Of a DNA stretch of 64,000 bases, positions 46,651 through 56,297 are shown piece by piece. The notes below the pieces were generated by a model that was not told the origin of the DNA, did not search any database, and saw only the letters and a program-made list of their open reading frames with translations. A program made the translations under genes and the position numbers. The stretch is from Curtobacterium sp. SGAir0471 (GTDB lineage: Bacteria > Actinomycetota > Actinomycetes > Actinomycetales > Microbacteriaceae). Each line of letters starts with the position of its first letter. The first letter of the stretch is position 1. The stretch is from assembly GCF_005490985.1 (NCBI RefSeq), contig NZ_CP027869.1, forward strand, positions 1,798,001-1,862,000. Reading direction: 5' to 3'.

Positions 46651-48249
46651 CTACGCGAGCTCGACGAGCTCCGCGTAGTCCTTGTTCCAGTGGTCCTCGG
46701 TGCCGTCCGGCAGCAGCAGGACCCGCTCCGGGTTGAGCGCCTCGACCGCGCCTGCGTCGTGTGACACCAGGACGACCGCGCCCTCGTAGCCGGCGAGGGC
46801 ACCGAGGATCTCCTCGCGCGACGCCGGGTCGAGGTTGTTCGTCGGCTCGTCGAGCAGCAGCACGTTCGCGCCGGACACCACGATCATCGCGAGCGACAGA
46901 CGCGTCTTCTCGCCACCGGAGAGCACACCGGCCTTCTTGTAGCCGTCGTCGCCCGTGAACAGGAACGAGCCGAGCACGCGACGGGCCTCGGTCTCGGTGA
47001 GGTTCGGCGACGCCGACACCATGTTCTCGATCACGGTGCGGTTCACGTCGATGTTCTCGTGCTCCTGGGCGTAGTAGCCGATGCGCAGGCCGTGCCCGGG
47101 GAGGATCTCCCCCGTGTCCGGCTGGTCGGCGCCGGCGAGGATGCGGAGCAGGGTCGTCTTCCCGGCGCCGTTGAAGCCCAGGATGACCACGCGCGAGCCT
47201 CGGTCGATCGCCAGGTCGAGCCCGGCGAAGATCTCGAGCGAGCCGTAGGACTTCGACAGCCCCTCGGCCATGAGCGGCGTCCGGCCGCAGGCGGCGGGCG
47301 TCGGGAACCGCAGCTTGGCGACGCGGTCGACGGCGCGCTCGTCCTCGAGCCCCGCCAGGAGCTTCTCGGCGCGCGCGACCATCTGGTGGGCCGCAGCGGC
47401 CTTCGTGGCCTTCGCGCCGAAGCGGGCGGCCTGGTCCTTGAGCGTCGCGGCCTTCTTCTCGGCGTTCGCGCGCTCCTTGCGGCGGCGGTCCTCGTCGGCC
47501 GCGCGCTGCCGCTGGTACAGCTTCCACCCCATGTTGTAGACGTCGATGGTCTGACGGTTGGCGTCGAGGTAGAAGACGCGGTTGACGACCTCGTCGACGA
47601 GCTCGACGTCGTGCGAGATGACGATGACGCCGCCCGCGTAGGTCTTCAGGTGCTCACGCAGCCAGATGATCGAGTCGGCGTCGAGGTGGTTCGTCGGCTC
47701 GTCGAGGATCATCGTCTCGGCGTCCGAGAACAGGATGCGCGCGAGCTCGATGCGACGACGCTGACCGCCCGACAGCGTCTTGAGCGGCTGGTCGAGGATC
47801 CGGTCCGGCAGCTTGAGGTTCGACGCGATCGAGGCCGCCTCGGCCTCGGCCGCGTAGCCCCCGAGCGCGTTGAACTGGTCGTCGAGCCGGCTGTAGCGGC
47901 GCATCGCCTTCTCGGCGGTGTCCGGGTCCTCGCTCGCCATGTCGAGCGTCGCCTGCCGGATGCCTTCGACGAGCTCACCGAGGCCGCGGGCGTCGAGGAT
48001 GCGCTTGCGGGCGGTGTCCTCCGGGTTGCCCGACCGCGGGTCCTGCGGCAGGTAGCCGATCTCGCCGGAGCGCTCGATCTTGCCGTCGGTCGGCTGCGAC
48101 TCGCCGGCGAGGGCCTTCGTCATCGTGGTCTTGCCGGCGCCGTTGCGCCCGACGAGCCCGATCTTGTCACCCTTCTCGACGCGGAAGGACACGTGCTCCA
48201 TGAGGAGGCGGGCGCCTACGCGGATCTCGAGGTCGTGCACGGCAAGCAC
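46651..48249 (-). CDS. ABC-F family ATPase
   Basis: 532 residues with two nucleotide-binding domains and no membrane segments. Walker A sites are GLVGRNGAGKTT and [14 protein letters not shown]; signatures are LSGGQRRRIELARI and LSGGEKTRLSLAM; Walker B DEPTNHLD and DEPTNNLD. A charged linker (about 240-300, rich in Lys, Arg and Ala) separates them. ABC-F proteins act on the ribosome; subfamily unknown. GTG 48249 is the first reasonable start; no strong ribosome site precedes it. Confidence 0.9.
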   Translation of the reverse strand: MLAVHDLEIRVGARLLMEHVSFRVEKGDKIGLVGRNGAGKTTMTKALAGESQPTDGKIERSGEIGYLPQDPRSGNPEDTARKRILDARGLGELVEGIRQATLDMASEDPDTAEKAMRRYSRLDDQFNALGGYAAEAEAASIASNLKLPDRILDQPLKTLSGGQRRRIELARILFSDAETMILDEPTNHLDADSIIWLREHLKTYAGGVIVISHDVELVDEVVNRVFYLDANRQTIDVYNMGWKLYQRQRAADEDRRRKERANAEKKAATLKDQAARFGAKATKAAAAHQMVARAEKLLAGLEDERAVDRVAKLRFPTPAACGRTPLMAEGLSKSYGSLEIFAGLDLAIDRGSRVVILGFNGAGKTTLLRILAGADQPDTGEILPGHGLRIGYYAQEHENIDVNRTVIENMVSASPNLTETEARRVLGSFLFTGDDGYKKAGVLSGGEKTRLSLAMIVVSGANVLLLDEPTNNLDPASREEILGALAGYEGAVVLVSHDAGAVEALNPERVLLLPDGTEDHWNKDYAELVELA

Positions 48250-48302
48250 AGGAGGACGTCCAATCAGTTGGTGATGTGCACAACGACGTGTGCGGGAGGT
48301 GC

Positions 48303-48313
48303 ACCGCTACGCT
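48303..48313. promoter_or_regulatory. candidate divergent promoter of bioY and ABC-F gene
   Basis: TACGCT on the plus strand (48308-48313) overlaps TAGCGG on the minus strand, again sharing TA. The minus hexamer lacks the final T and is weak. An inverted repeat GCACA-N6-TGTGC (48278-48293) is nearby and could be an operator. Confidence 0.35.
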
Positions 48314-48364
48314 GACGGGACCGATGGTCCGGAAGCGGACCAGCAGTCCATTCTAGGAGAATCC

Positions 48365-48964
48365 ATGACGAACGCCACCGGGTTCGCTCGCCGCGCAGTC
48401 CTCGCCGACCGTCTTCGCACCTCGGGGCTCGCCACCGACGCCGCCCTGGTCGCCGGCGGCGCCCTGTTCACCGCCGCGATGGCGCAGCTCCAGGTCCCGA
48501 TGTGGCCGGTCCCGATCACCGGGCAGACCCTGGCGGTCGTGCTCGTCGGTGCCACCCTCGGCGCCCGACGCGGCATGCTGTCGCTGCTCGTCTACGCCGT
48601 CGCTGGCCTCGCCGGTGCGCCGTTCTTCGCCGAGTTCTCCGGCGGCCTCGCGGCGCTGACCTCGCCGAGCTTCGGGTACGTGATCGGCTTCGTGCCCGCT
48701 GCCGGCCTGGTCGGCTGGCTCGCTCGCCGCAACTGGGACCGGAAGGTCGGCCGCGCGGCGATGGCGATGCTCCTCGCAAGCGCGATCCCGTTCGTCACGG
48801 GTCTGCCGTGGCTCGCGGTGGTGCTCGGCCAGCTCGGCGCGCCGAACGACCTGCAGTCGGTGCTCGCCGCCGGCCTGTACCCGTTCATCGTCGGCGGTGT
48901 CGCCAAGGCGCTCATCGCCGCAGGCGTCCTGCCCCTGGCGTGGAAGCTCACCGGTCGCCGCTGA
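48365..48964 (+). CDS. bioY: biotin transporter BioY
   Basis: 199 residues. The S-component of an ECF-type biotin transporter, an integral membrane protein with about six helices. VPMWPVPITGQTLAVVLVGATLGARRG is the BioY signature. Other segments are GGLAALTSPSFGYVIGFVPAA and LYPFIVGGVAKALIAAGVLPLAW. No BioM/BioN is adjacent, so it may work alone or with a distant ECF module. The ATG at 48365 follows AGGAG at five nt; the longer open frame from 48290 is promoter region. Confidence 0.92.
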   Translation: MTNATGFARRAVLADRLRTSGLATDAALVAGGALFTAAMAQLQVPMWPVPITGQTLAVVLVGATLGARRGMLSLLVYAVAGLAGAPFFAEFSGGLAALTSPSFGYVIGFVPAAGLVGWLARRNWDRKVGRAAMAMLLASAIPFVTGLPWLAVVLGQLGAPNDLQSVLAAGLYPFIVGGVAKALIAAGVLPLAWKLTGRR

Positions 48965-48976
48965 CGCCTCCGGACC

Positions 48977-49014
48977 ACGACGGGCCCCGCACCTGCTGGT
49001 GCGGGGCCCGTCGT
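48977..49014. terminator. terminator downstream of bioY
   Basis: Perfect 17-bp stem (ACGACGGGCCCCGCACC / complement) with TGCT loop, 13 nt after the bioY stop. Confidence 0.85.
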
Positions 49015-49066
49015 CGTTCCGGCGAGGTGGCCGTCGGGCGCCGAGGCCGTCCCCGGGTTCCGTTCT

Positions 49067-49148
49067 GGTCGCACGACATGCCGTCAGGCGCGAAGCCGAG
49101 CGGCACGTCCTGCGACCGAGACGGGCGTGAGCGGCAGGTTGCGTGACC
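49067..49148. repeat. family-2 repeat, left arm plus two right arms
   Basis: Left arm from 49067 (GGTCGCACGACATGCCG), right arms 49101-49117 and 49127-49148. It lies 33 bp before the family-1 hairpin at 49182-49229. Both fill the 338-bp convergent gap between bioY and sufT. Confidence 0.8.
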
Positions 49149-49181
49149 GGAGCGGGGCGCTCCGCGCGCACCCTCACCGAC

Positions 49182-49229
49182 GACGGACGGGAGGCGCGGG
49201 GCCAGCTGGCACCGCGCCTCCCGTCCGTC
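49182..49229. repeat. family-1 palindrome (22 bp, one mismatch)
   Basis: Arms 49182-49203 and 49208-49229 with loop AGCT; one G-A mismatch breaks an otherwise perfect match to the family consensus. Confidence 0.9.
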
Positions 49230-49302
49230 AGGTGGTCGCGCCCCTCGCAACGCTCCGCGTCGCCTCCGAGCGGGGCGCGCCCGTCCGTCTCTGTTGTCGC
49301 GC

Positions 49303-49632
49303 CTAGATCGAGAAGCCGAGCGCGCGCATCATCTCGCGCCCGTCGTCGGTGATCCGCTCTGGACCCCACGGCGGCATCCAGACCCAGTTGATGCGGAACG
49401 CGTCGACGATGCCGTCGAGGGCGTTCGCGGTGTCGCCCTCGATGACGTCGGTCAGCGGGCAGCCCGCGCTCGTCAGCGTCATGCTGATCACGAGCGCTTT
49501 CGCCTCGTCGTCCATCGCCAGGTCGTAGATCAGGCCGAGGTCGACGATGTTGACGCCGAGCTCCGGGTCCTGGACCTCCTTGAGGCCCTCGACGACCTCG
49601 TCGAACTTCTCCGGGGAGAGTGCGGTGATCAT
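49303..49632 (-). CDS. sufT: SufT/DUF59-type metal-sulfur cluster assembly factor
   Basis: 109 residues, MIP18/DUF59 family. Diagnostic segment VQDPELGVNIVDLGLIYDLAM and TLTSAGCPLTDVI with the conserved Cys. It assists maturation of Fe-S proteins. Its ATG overlaps the sufC stop (TGATG), completing the suf operon. Confidence 0.9.
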   Translation of the reverse strand: MITALSPEKFDEVVEGLKEVQDPELGVNIVDLGLIYDLAMDDEAKALVISMTLTSAGCPLTDVIEGDTANALDGIVDAFRINWVWMPPWGPERITDDGREMMRALGFSI

Positions 49633-50399
49633 CAGTTGCCCGCCGCAGCTGCCTGGACGTAGCGGTCGTAGCCCTCGTTCTCGAGGCGCTCGGCGAGCTC
49701 CGGGCCGCCCTGCTCGGCGACCTTGCCCGCGACGAACACGTGCACGAAGTCCGGCTTGATGTAGCGGAGGATGCGGGTGTAGTGCGTGATGAGCAGCACA
49801 CCGAGGCCGGTCGCTGCCTTGGCGCGGTTGACGCCCTCGGACACGATCTTCAGCGCGTCGACGTCGAGGCCGGAGTCGGTCTCGTCGAGCACGGCGAACT
49901 TCGGCTTGAGGAGCTCGAGCTGCATGATCTCGTGGCGCTTCTTCTCGCCGCCCGAGAAGCCCTCGTTCACGTTGCGCTCGGCGAAGGACGAGTCCATCTT
50001 GAGGTCGGCCATCGACTGGCGGAGGTCCTTGACCCAGCCGCGGAGTGCGGGTGCCTCACCGTCGATCGCGGTCTTCGCCGTGCGCAGGAAGTTCGACACC
50101 GTGACGCCGGGGATCTCGACGGGGTACTGCATGGCGAGGAACATGCCGGCGCGGGCGCGCTCGTCGACGCTCATCGACAGGACGTCCTCGCCGTCCAGGG
50201 TGATCGAGCCACCGGTGACGTTGTAGCGCGGGTGCCCGGCGATCGTGTAGGCCAGGGTCGACTTGCCGGAGCCGTTCGGCCCCATGATCGCGTGGATCTC
50301 GCCCTCGTTGATGGTGAGGTCGACACCCTTCAGGATCTCCTTGGTGCCCTGATCGGTGTCGATCGAGACCTGGAGGTCGCGGATTTCGAGAGTGGACAT
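49632..50399 (-). CDS. sufC: Fe-S cluster assembly ATPase SufC
   Basis: 255 residues. ABC-type ATPase that works with SufB and SufD. Walker A HAIMGPNGSGKSTLAY, signature FSGGEKKRHEIMQLEL and Walker B AVLDETDSGLDVDALKIV, typical of SufC. ATG at 50399 preceded by AAGGAA. A 58-nt gap separates it from the Rieske gene. Confidence 0.96.
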   Translation of the reverse strand: MSTLEIRDLQVSIDTDQGTKEILKGVDLTINEGEIHAIMGPNGSGKSTLAYTIAGHPRYNVTGGSITLDGEDVLSMSVDERARAGMFLAMQYPVEIPGVTVSNFLRTAKTAIDGEAPALRGWVKDLRQSMADLKMDSSFAERNVNEGFSGGEKKRHEIMQLELLKPKFAVLDETDSGLDVDALKIVSEGVNRAKAATGLGVLLITHYTRILRYIKPDFVHVFVAGKVAEQGGPELAERLENEGYDRYVQAAAAGN

Positions 50400-50457
50400 T
50401 GCGTTCCTTCGGTTGCAGCTGGTGTGCGGCGTCAGCCGCGGAGGAGAGTGGGGTCGC

Positions 50458-50784
50458 TCAGTCGACGGGGACGGTGTCGTGCACGTCGACGTAGACGTCG
50501 CCGTCACGGACCTCGACCCGGAAGACGGGCACCGGCTCGTACGCCGGGAAGTTCTGCGGCTTGCCGGTCGCCAGCGAGAACCGGGACCCGTGGGCCCAGC
50601 ACTCGAGCGTGTCGCCCTCGACGAAGCCCTCGGCCAGGGAGATGTCCCCGTGCGTGCAGGTGTCGCCGATCGCGTGGACGGTGCCGGCGGAGTCCTTGAC
50701 GATCGCCACGGCGGTGCCGTCGACGACGACCCGCATCGGGCTGTCGACGGCGATCTCGGACTCGGCGCAGACCTTCTCGGCCAT
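50458..50784 (-). CDS. Rieske-type [2Fe-2S] ferredoxin-like protein
   Basis: 108 residues. Cluster ligands C-x-H and C-x2-H appear as CTHGD and CWAHG, spaced 17 residues apart as in Rieske proteins. In actinobacterial suf operons it is a regular member between sufD and sufC; its role in Fe-S biogenesis is unproven. ATG overlaps the sufD stop by one base. Confidence 0.9.
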   Translation of the reverse strand: MAEKVCAESEIAVDSPMRVVVDGTAVAIVKDSAGTVHAIGDTCTHGDISLAEGFVEGDTLECWAHGSRFSLATGKPQNFPAYEPVPVFRVEVRDGDVYVDVHDTVPVD

Positions 50785-52127
50785 CAGGCGTCCGCCTGCT
50801 CGGCCTCGGGCTCGGCAGCGGCGACCGCGGTGCGACCGTCGGCGAGCTCCTGCTCCACGGCGGCGATCAGACGCTCCTCGAGCTCGGGCGCGCCGATCTT
50901 CTGGATGACCTCGACCAGGAAGCCGAGGACGACGAGACGTCGGGCCTCTTCCTCGGGGATCCCACGGGCCTGCAGGTAGAACAGCTGCTCGTCGTCGAAG
51001 CGACCGGTCGCGCTGGCGTGCCCGGCACCCTCGATGTTGCCCGTCTCGATCTCGAGGTTCGGGATGCTGTCCGCGCGCGTGCCGTCGGTCAGGACGAGGT
51101 TGCGGTTCTGCTCGTACGAGTCGGTGCCGTCACCGGCGCGACCGATGAGCACGTCGCCGATCCAGACCGTGTGCGCGCCCTCGCCCTGCAGTGCGCCCTT
51201 GTAGTTGACGCGACCGCGGGTGTTCGGGGCGTCGTGGTTCACGTACACCTGCTGCTCGATGTACTGACCCGCGTCGGCGAAGTACACGCCGTACATCTCG
51301 GTGTCGGCGCCCTGCGCTCCGAGGTGCGTCGAGGGGTTCACCCGGACGACGTCGCCGCCGAGCGAGACCACGACGTGCTTGAGGAAGGCGTCGCGGCCGA
51401 CCTCGGCGAACTGCGTCGACACGTGCACCGCGTCGTCGTCCCAGTCCTGCAGGCTGACGACCGTCAGTCGTGCGCCGTCGCGGACGACGATCTCGACGTT
51501 CTCGCTGAGGAGCGCCGACCCGCGGTTGTCGATCACGACGATGCCCTGCGCGTGCTGCTCGGCCGTGATGACCGTGTGCGCTGCGCGGGCGGACGTGCCG
51601 AAGTCCGACCGGGTGATCGAGATGGACTCGTGGGCGTCGGTCGCCTTGACCGTCACCTTGAGCACGGCGTCGCGCGCGGTCCAGGCCGCAGCCGCGGCGC
51701 GGTCCTCGGGCAGGCCGGCGGAGCCGACGACCGGGTCGTCGCTCCGGCCCCACTCGACGTCCGCGCCTTCGGTCTGGCGGGCCAGGAACCGGTAGGCGGA
51801 GCCGTCGAGGCCGCCGTCGAGCAGCGGCTGGAGCTTCGCGAGCGGTGCGAACTTCCAGTTGACCTCGCGGCCGGTGACCGGCGGGAAGGCGTCGAGGTCA
51901 CCGGACTGCGGGCGCTCCGAGCGGGTCTGGACCGGGACCTTCGTGTCCCAGCCGCCGTCGGAGTGCGCCCGAGCGCCGTGCTGTTCCGAACCAGCGGTGC
52001 GCTCGGTCCCCTGCGCCGACGGGGTCTGCTGGCCCTGTGCGACGGCCGAGGGCTCGACCGGCTGGTCGATGCGGGGAGCGGGGGTCGCCCCGTCGGTCGG
52101 TGTCGGGTTGGTGCTGGTGTTCGACAT
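50784..52127 (-). CDS. sufD: Fe-S cluster assembly protein SufD
   Basis: 447 residues. SufB/SufD beta-helix scaffold with HVSTQFAEVGRDAFLKHVVV and the C-terminal ATGRFDDEQLFYLQARGIPE segment. The first 90 residues are a low-complexity Pro/Thr/Gln extension. The ATG at 52127 abuts the sufB stop. Confidence 0.93.
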   Translation of the reverse strand: MSNTSTNPTPTDGATPAPRIDQPVEPSAVAQGQQTPSAQGTERTAGSEQHGARAHSDGGWDTKVPVQTRSERPQSGDLDAFPPVTGREVNWKFAPLAKLQPLLDGGLDGSAYRFLARQTEGADVEWGRSDDPVVGSAGLPEDRAAAAAWTARDAVLKVTVKATDAHESISITRSDFGTSARAAHTVITAEQHAQGIVVIDNRGSALLSENVEIVVRDGARLTVVSLQDWDDDAVHVSTQFAEVGRDAFLKHVVVSLGGDVVRVNPSTHLGAQGADTEMYGVYFADAGQYIEQQVYVNHDAPNTRGRVNYKGALQGEGAHTVWIGDVLIGRAGDGTDSYEQNRNLVLTDGTRADSIPNLEIETGNIEGAGHASATGRFDDEQLFYLQARGIPEEEARRLVVLGFLVEVIQKIGAPELEERLIAAVEQELADGRTAVAAAEPEAEQADA

Positions 52128-53546
52128 CTAGCCGACGGATCCTTCCATGCTCATCTCGATGAGCTTGTTGAGTTCGAGCGCGTACTCCATCGGGAGCTCG
52201 CGGGCGATGGGCTCGATGAAGCCGCGGACGATCATGGCCATGGCCTCGTCCTCCGGCATGCCGCGCGACATGAGGTAGAACAGCTGCTCCTCGCTCACGC
52301 GGGAGACGGTGGCCTCGTGCCCGAGCTGCACGTCGTCGACGCGGATGTCGATCGCCGGGTAGGTGTCGCTGCGGCTCACCGTGTCGACGAGCAGCGCGTC
52401 GCAGCGCACCGTGTTCGCGGCGTGGTGCGCGGCCGGGTCGACGCGGACCTCGCCGCGGTAGCCGGCACGGCCGCCTCCGCGGGCGATCGACTTCGAGACG
52501 ATGGACGACGTCGTGTACGGCGCCATGTGGATCATCTTCGCGCCGGCGTCCTGGTGCTGGCCCGGACCGGCGAAGGCCACGGACAGCGTCTCACCCTTGG
52601 CGTGCTCGCCGGCGAGGTAGATCGACGGGTACTTCATCGTGACCTTGGAGCCGATGTTGCCGTCGATCCACTCCATCGTCGCGCCCTCGTGCGCGATCGC
52701 ACGCTTGGTGACGAGGTTGTAGACGTTGCTCGACCAGTTCTGGATCGTCGTGTAGCGCACGCGGGCGTTCTTCTTCACGATGATCTCGACCACGGCGGAG
52801 TGCAGCGAGTCCGACTTGTAGATCGGGGCCGTGCAGCCCTCGATGTAGTGGACGTAGGAGTCCTCGTCCGCGATGATCAGCGTCCGCTCGAACTGGCCCA
52901 TGTTCTCGGTGTTGATCCGGAAGTAGGCCTGCAGCGGGATCTCGACGTGCACGCCCTTCGGGACGTAGACGAACGAGCCGCCGGACCACACGGCGGTGTT
53001 CAGCGCGGCGAACTTGTTGTCGCCGGCCGGGATGACGGAGCCGAAGTACTCCTCGAAGAACTCCGGGTGCTCGCGGAGCGCCGTGTCGGTGTCCATGAAG
53101 ATGACGCCCTGCTGCTCCAGGTCCTCGCGGATCTGGTGGTAGACGACCTCGGACTCGTACTGGGCCGCCACGCCGGCGACGAGACGCTGGCGCTCGGCCT
53201 CGGGGATGCCGAGACGCTCGTAGGTGTTGCGGATGTCCTCGGGCAGCTCTTCCCAGGTCTGGGCCTGCTTCTCGGTGGACTTCACGAAGTACTTGATGTT
53301 GTCGAAGTCGATGTCCGACAGGTCGGCGCCCCACGACGGCATCGGCTTGCGGTCGAACAGCGTGAGCGCCTTGAGGCGGAGCTTGCGCATCCACTCGGGC
53401 TCGTCCTTCCGGGCGGAGATGTCGCTGACCACCTCGTCCGACAGACCACGGCGCGCAGACGCACCGGCCGTGTCGGAGTCGGACCAGCCGAACTCGTACT
53501 GGCCGAGCCCTTCGAGTTCTGGACGGTCGATGAGCACGTCGGACAT
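52128..53546 (-). CDS. sufB: Fe-S cluster assembly protein SufB
   Basis: 472 residues, the usual size. Recognised segments are [39 protein letters not shown] (here [20 protein letters not shown]) with the conserved Cys, and [23 protein letters not shown] 53546 is preceded by GAGGAG. No SufR-like repressor gene lies upstream; the divergent neighbour is ctaA. Confidence 0.97.
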   Translation of the reverse strand: MSDVLIDRPELEGLGQYEFGWSDSDTAGASARRGLSDEVVSDISARKDEPEWMRKLRLKALTLFDRKPMPSWGADLSDIDFDNIKYFVKSTEKQAQTWEELPEDIRNTYERLGIPEAERQRLVAGVAAQYESEVVYHQIREDLEQQGVIFMDTDTALREHPEFFEEYFGSVIPAGDNKFAALNTAVWSGGSFVYVPKGVHVEIPLQAYFRINTENMGQFERTLIIADEDSYVHYIEGCTAPIYKSDSLHSAVVEIIVKKNARVRYTTIQNWSSNVYNLVTKRAIAHEGATMEWIDGNIGSKVTMKYPSIYLAGEHAKGETLSVAFAGPGQHQDAGAKMIHMAPYTTSSIVSKSIARGGGRAGYRGEVRVDPAAHHAANTVRCDALLVDTVSRSDTYPAIDIRVDDVQLGHEATVSRVSEEQLFYLMSRGMPEDEAMAMIVRGFIEPIARELPMEYALELNKLIEMSMEGSVG

Positions 53547-53724
53547 GGTCTCCTCGTTTCCTTCTCGCGGCAGCGTCTTCCGGGACAACCCGTGACGTCC
53601 GGACGCCATTCCACCGCGGACCTCCGACAGGAGTCCCACGGCGTTGCTGCCTCGCAACGTCGATGGTCCCACGCAGTCGTCCGACCGATCGGCGATCTCG
53701 GCCCATTCGGAGCCGGCGCCTGCC

Positions 53725-53730
53725 TAGACT
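53725..53730 (+). promoter_or_regulatory. candidate -10 (TAGACT) of ctaA
   Basis: TAGACT 66 nt before the ctaA GTG. The sufB promoter on the minus strand in the same 250-bp gap is unclear. Confidence 0.45.
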
Positions 53731-53796
53731 TGACTGCTGCTGAACCCTCGAATCCTACAGGTTCACCGCACGGAACAACAGGAAGGCACCACCCTC

Positions 53797-54783
53797 GTGA
53801 CTCGCGTCGGACCCACCGTCGAGCAGGGCGTCCGCCCCGGCACCCGCGACCCGCGGTGGTGGTCGCTCCCCCGCGCGGTCGACCCCCGCGTGATCTGGCT
53901 CGCCTGGGCGTCCTTCGTGGTCGAGGTCGTGCTGATCGGCACCGGTGGCCTCGTCCGGCTCACCGCCTCCGGCCTGGGCTGCCCGACGTGGCCGAAGTGC
54001 ACCGCCGAGTCGCTCGTGTCCACGCCCGAGATGGGCATCCACGGCGTGATCGAGTTCGGGAACCGTCTGCTCACCTTCGTGCTGGTGATCGTCGCGGTCG
54101 CGATGTTCCTGCTCGTGGTCCGGATGCGCCGCACGCGTCCCGAGCTCTTCTGGCTCGCCTTCGCCCAGGGCATCGCGATCCCGGTGCAGGCCGTGATCGG
54201 CGGTCTCAGCGTGCTCACGAACCTCAACCCCTTCGTCGTCGGCCTGCACTTCGTCGTCTCCACGACCCTCGTCGCGGTCACTGCAACACTGGTCTACCGC
54301 TCGATGAACGGCCCGCGCACCGCTGCCCGACTGGTCCCCGGCTGGTACACCGGCCTGGTCCGCGGCACGGTCGCCGCCGTGGTCGTCACCGTCCTGGTCG
54401 GCATCCTGACCACGGGCTCCGGCCCGCACGCGGGAGCGAGCGAGGCCGTCGACGGCGGCCGTCTGCACCGCACCGGCTTCGACCCGCAGCTCATGGAGCA
54501 CCTGCACGCGATCCCGGCGTACGTGCTCTTCGCCCTGACCCTCGCGCTCGTCGTCGGAGCGGTCGTCCTGCGACTCTCGAGCCGCTGGGCCCTCGTCCTG
54601 CTCGTCGTCGAGTTCGTGCAGATCGCCGTCGGCCTGACCCAGGCACGCACCGGCCTGCCGGTCGGCCTGGTGGGGACGCACATGGTGCTCGCCGGACTCC
54701 TCGTCGGCGCCGTCACCGTCGTCGTGCTCTCCACGCGCGGCAGCGCCGGGCGCCAGGCCGTCCGGGAGCGCATCGCCGCCTGA
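53797..54783 (+). CDS. ctaA: heme A synthase CtaA (COX15-like)
   Basis: 328 residues, about eight membrane helices. Converts heme O to heme A for cytochrome aa3. It has GGLVRLTASGLGCPTWPKC with the extracytoplasmic Cys pair, HGVIEFGNRLL and GLHFVVSTTL, and MEHLHAIPAYVLFALT with heme-ligand His residues. GTG 53797 follows AGGAAGG. Pairs functionally with CtaB. Confidence 0.93.
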   Translation: MTRVGPTVEQGVRPGTRDPRWWSLPRAVDPRVIWLAWASFVVEVVLIGTGGLVRLTASGLGCPTWPKCTAESLVSTPEMGIHGVIEFGNRLLTFVLVIVAVAMFLLVVRMRRTRPELFWLAFAQGIAIPVQAVIGGLSVLTNLNPFVVGLHFVVSTTLVAVTATLVYRSMNGPRTAARLVPGWYTGLVRGTVAAVVVTVLVGILTTGSGPHAGASEAVDGGRLHRTGFDPQLMEHLHAIPAYVLFALTLALVVGAVVLRLSSRWALVLLVVEFVQIAVGLTQARTGLPVGLVGTHMVLAGLLVGAVTVVVLSTRGSAGRQAVRERIAA

Positions 54784-54811
54784 CCCGGCGCCGCCCCGCG
54801 CTCTTCTCCTC

Positions 54812-54861
54812 CGACATCCCGCGCGTCGCCTCCGTCTCGAGCGCCGACGCGCGGGATGTCG
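54812..54861. repeat. perfect 17-bp inverted repeat after ctaA
   Basis: CGACATCCCGCGCGTCG at 54812-54828 and its complement at 54845-54861, 16-nt loop. About 30 nt beyond the ctaA stop, possibly its terminator. Confidence 0.75.
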
Positions 54862-55058
54862 TCGTCCGGGCTGCTTGGGTACCGCGACCATGCGCGAGAC
54901 GCCGGCGTCGCCGCGAGACGCCGTCGTCGGCGTGGGACGCCGTCGTCGGTGCGATGCGCCCCCGGATTCGGCGCCGTCTCACGCGGACGCGACCGTCTCG
55001 GACGCACGCCCCCGTCCCGCGCGGATGCGACCGGTCTGGCGCCGGCCCGGCCACGAGA

Positions 55059-55102
55059 CGGACAGGAGGCTCGTCGCACGCCCGCCCCGCGCCTCCCGTC
55101 CG
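55059..55102. repeat. diverged family-1 palindrome
   Basis: CGGACAGGAGGC and GCCTCCCGTCCG, 12 bp with one mismatch, separated by 20 nt. Same core as the other family-1 copies. Confidence 0.6.
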
Positions 55103-55107
55103 ACACC

Positions 55108-55236
55108 GCTCGCGGTCCCGCGGCTGCCGCGACACCGTGGTCGTCGCACGACAGCGGATGCGTCACCTGAATCGGCGCCGCTCGCGGTCCTGCGGCTGCC
55201 GCGACACCTGCGTCGTCGTACGACAGCGGCCTCGTC
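55108..55236. repeat. family-3 direct repeat, two 57-bp copies
   Basis: Copies 55108-55164 and 55180-55236 differ at about eight positions and share GCGGCTGCCGCGACACC and ACGACAGCGG. The second motif also occurs in the pair at 15321-15447. Confidence 0.75.
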
Positions 55237-55300
55237 GCCCGGGCCAGCACCCCGACACGGGCACCGATGCCGCCGAGACGGCCATGCGCCCCTCAACACG

Positions 55301-55330
55301 ACAGCGCCGCCGGCGGACCGGCGGCGCTGT
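55301..55330. terminator. terminator downstream of ctaB
   Basis: Perfect 13-bp stem (ACAGCGCCGCCGG / complement) with loop CGGA, 22 nt beyond the ctaB stop on the minus strand. Confidence 0.75.
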
Positions 55331-55352
55331 GGGATCGGGCGACGAGCCCGGA

Positions 55353-56297
55353 CTAGATCGTGAAGGTGAAGACCTGCGGCAGCAGCGGGTCGATGCCCAC
55401 GGCGATGAAGAGCAGCGTCAGGTACGTGATCGAGCTGTGGAAGACCCGCATCGGCTGGACCTGCTCCACGTGCTGGATCGCCCGCGAGTACAGCCGGTGC
55501 GACTCCACGACGAACCAGATGCCGCCAGCGAGCGCGACGACCGTGTACAGCGGCCCCATGTGCGCGACCGGGATGAGCAGCAGCGAGCAGACCAGCGTCG
55601 CCCAGGCGTAGAGCACGACCTGCAGCCCGACGACCGTGCGGCCGCGGACGACCGCGAGCATCGGCACGTCGGCGGCGTCGTAGTCGTCGCGGTACTTCAT
55701 CGACAGCGGCCAGTAGTGCGGCGGCGTCCAGAGGAAGATCACCATGAAGAGGATGATCGGCGCCCAGGACAGCGACCCGGTGACGCCGGCCCAGCCGATG
55801 AGCACGGGCATGCAGCCGGCCGACCCGCCCCAGACGATGTTCTGCGGCGTGCGGCGCTTGAGCCAGAGCGTGTAGACGCACACGTAGATCAGGATCGCGA
55901 CCACGCTGAGCGCGGCGGCGAGCCAGTTCACCAGGAAGCCGAGGACCGCGGTCGACAGCACCGCGAGGGTCCACGAGAACACAAGCGCTTCGCGGTCGGA
56001 GAGCTCACCGGTGACCAGGGGCCGCTGGCTCGTGCGCTTCATCAGCCGGTCGATGTCACGGTCGATGTAGCAGTTGAACGCCGACGCCGAACCCGCCGAC
56101 ATCGCACCACCGAGCATCGTCCAGAAGACGAGCCACAGGTCCGGGACCCCGCGCTCCGCCAGGAACATCGTCGGCGCCGTGGTGACGAGGAGCAGTTCCA
56201 TGACCCGGGGCTTCGTCAGCGACACGTACGCCCGGACCTTGCGCGACAGCGTCGAGCGGGGTCGATCGGTGTCGGGCCGGGTCGCGGTGGCAGTCAA
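55353..56297 (-). CDS. ctaB: protoheme IX farnesyltransferase (heme O synthase)
   Basis: 314 residues, UbiA-type prenyltransferase with about nine membrane helices. Asp-rich motif [15 protein letters not shown] and second motif in [14 protein letters not shown]. Start is a TTG at 56297, preceded by GAGG; no ATG or GTG gives the usual N-terminus. Works upstream of CtaA. Confidence 0.93.
   Translation of the reverse strand: MTATATRPDTDRPRSTLSRKVRAYVSLTKPRVMELLLVTTAPTMFLAERGVPDLWLVFWTMLGGAMSAGSASAFNCYIDRDIDRLMKRTSQRPLVTGELSDREALVFSWTLAVLSTAVLGFLVNWLAAALSVVAILIYVCVYTLWLKRRTPQNIVWGGSAGCMPVLIGWAGVTGSLSWAPIILFMVIFLWTPPHYWPLSMKYRDDYDAADVPMLAVVRGRTVVGLQVVLYAWATLVCSLLLIPVAHMGPLYTVVALAGGIWFVVESHRLYSRAIQHVEQVQPMRVFHSSITYLTLLFIAVGIDPLLPQVFTFTI

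Larger units (their letters stand above)
54784..55352. other. gene-free gap of 569 bp between ctaA and ctaB
   Basis: Convergent gap packed with repeats: a perfect 17-bp inverted repeat, direct repeats of GAGACGCCGTCGTCGG (about 54895-54955), a diverged family-1 element, the family-3 pair and a terminator. Open frames here are low-complexity shadows. Confidence 0.7.
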
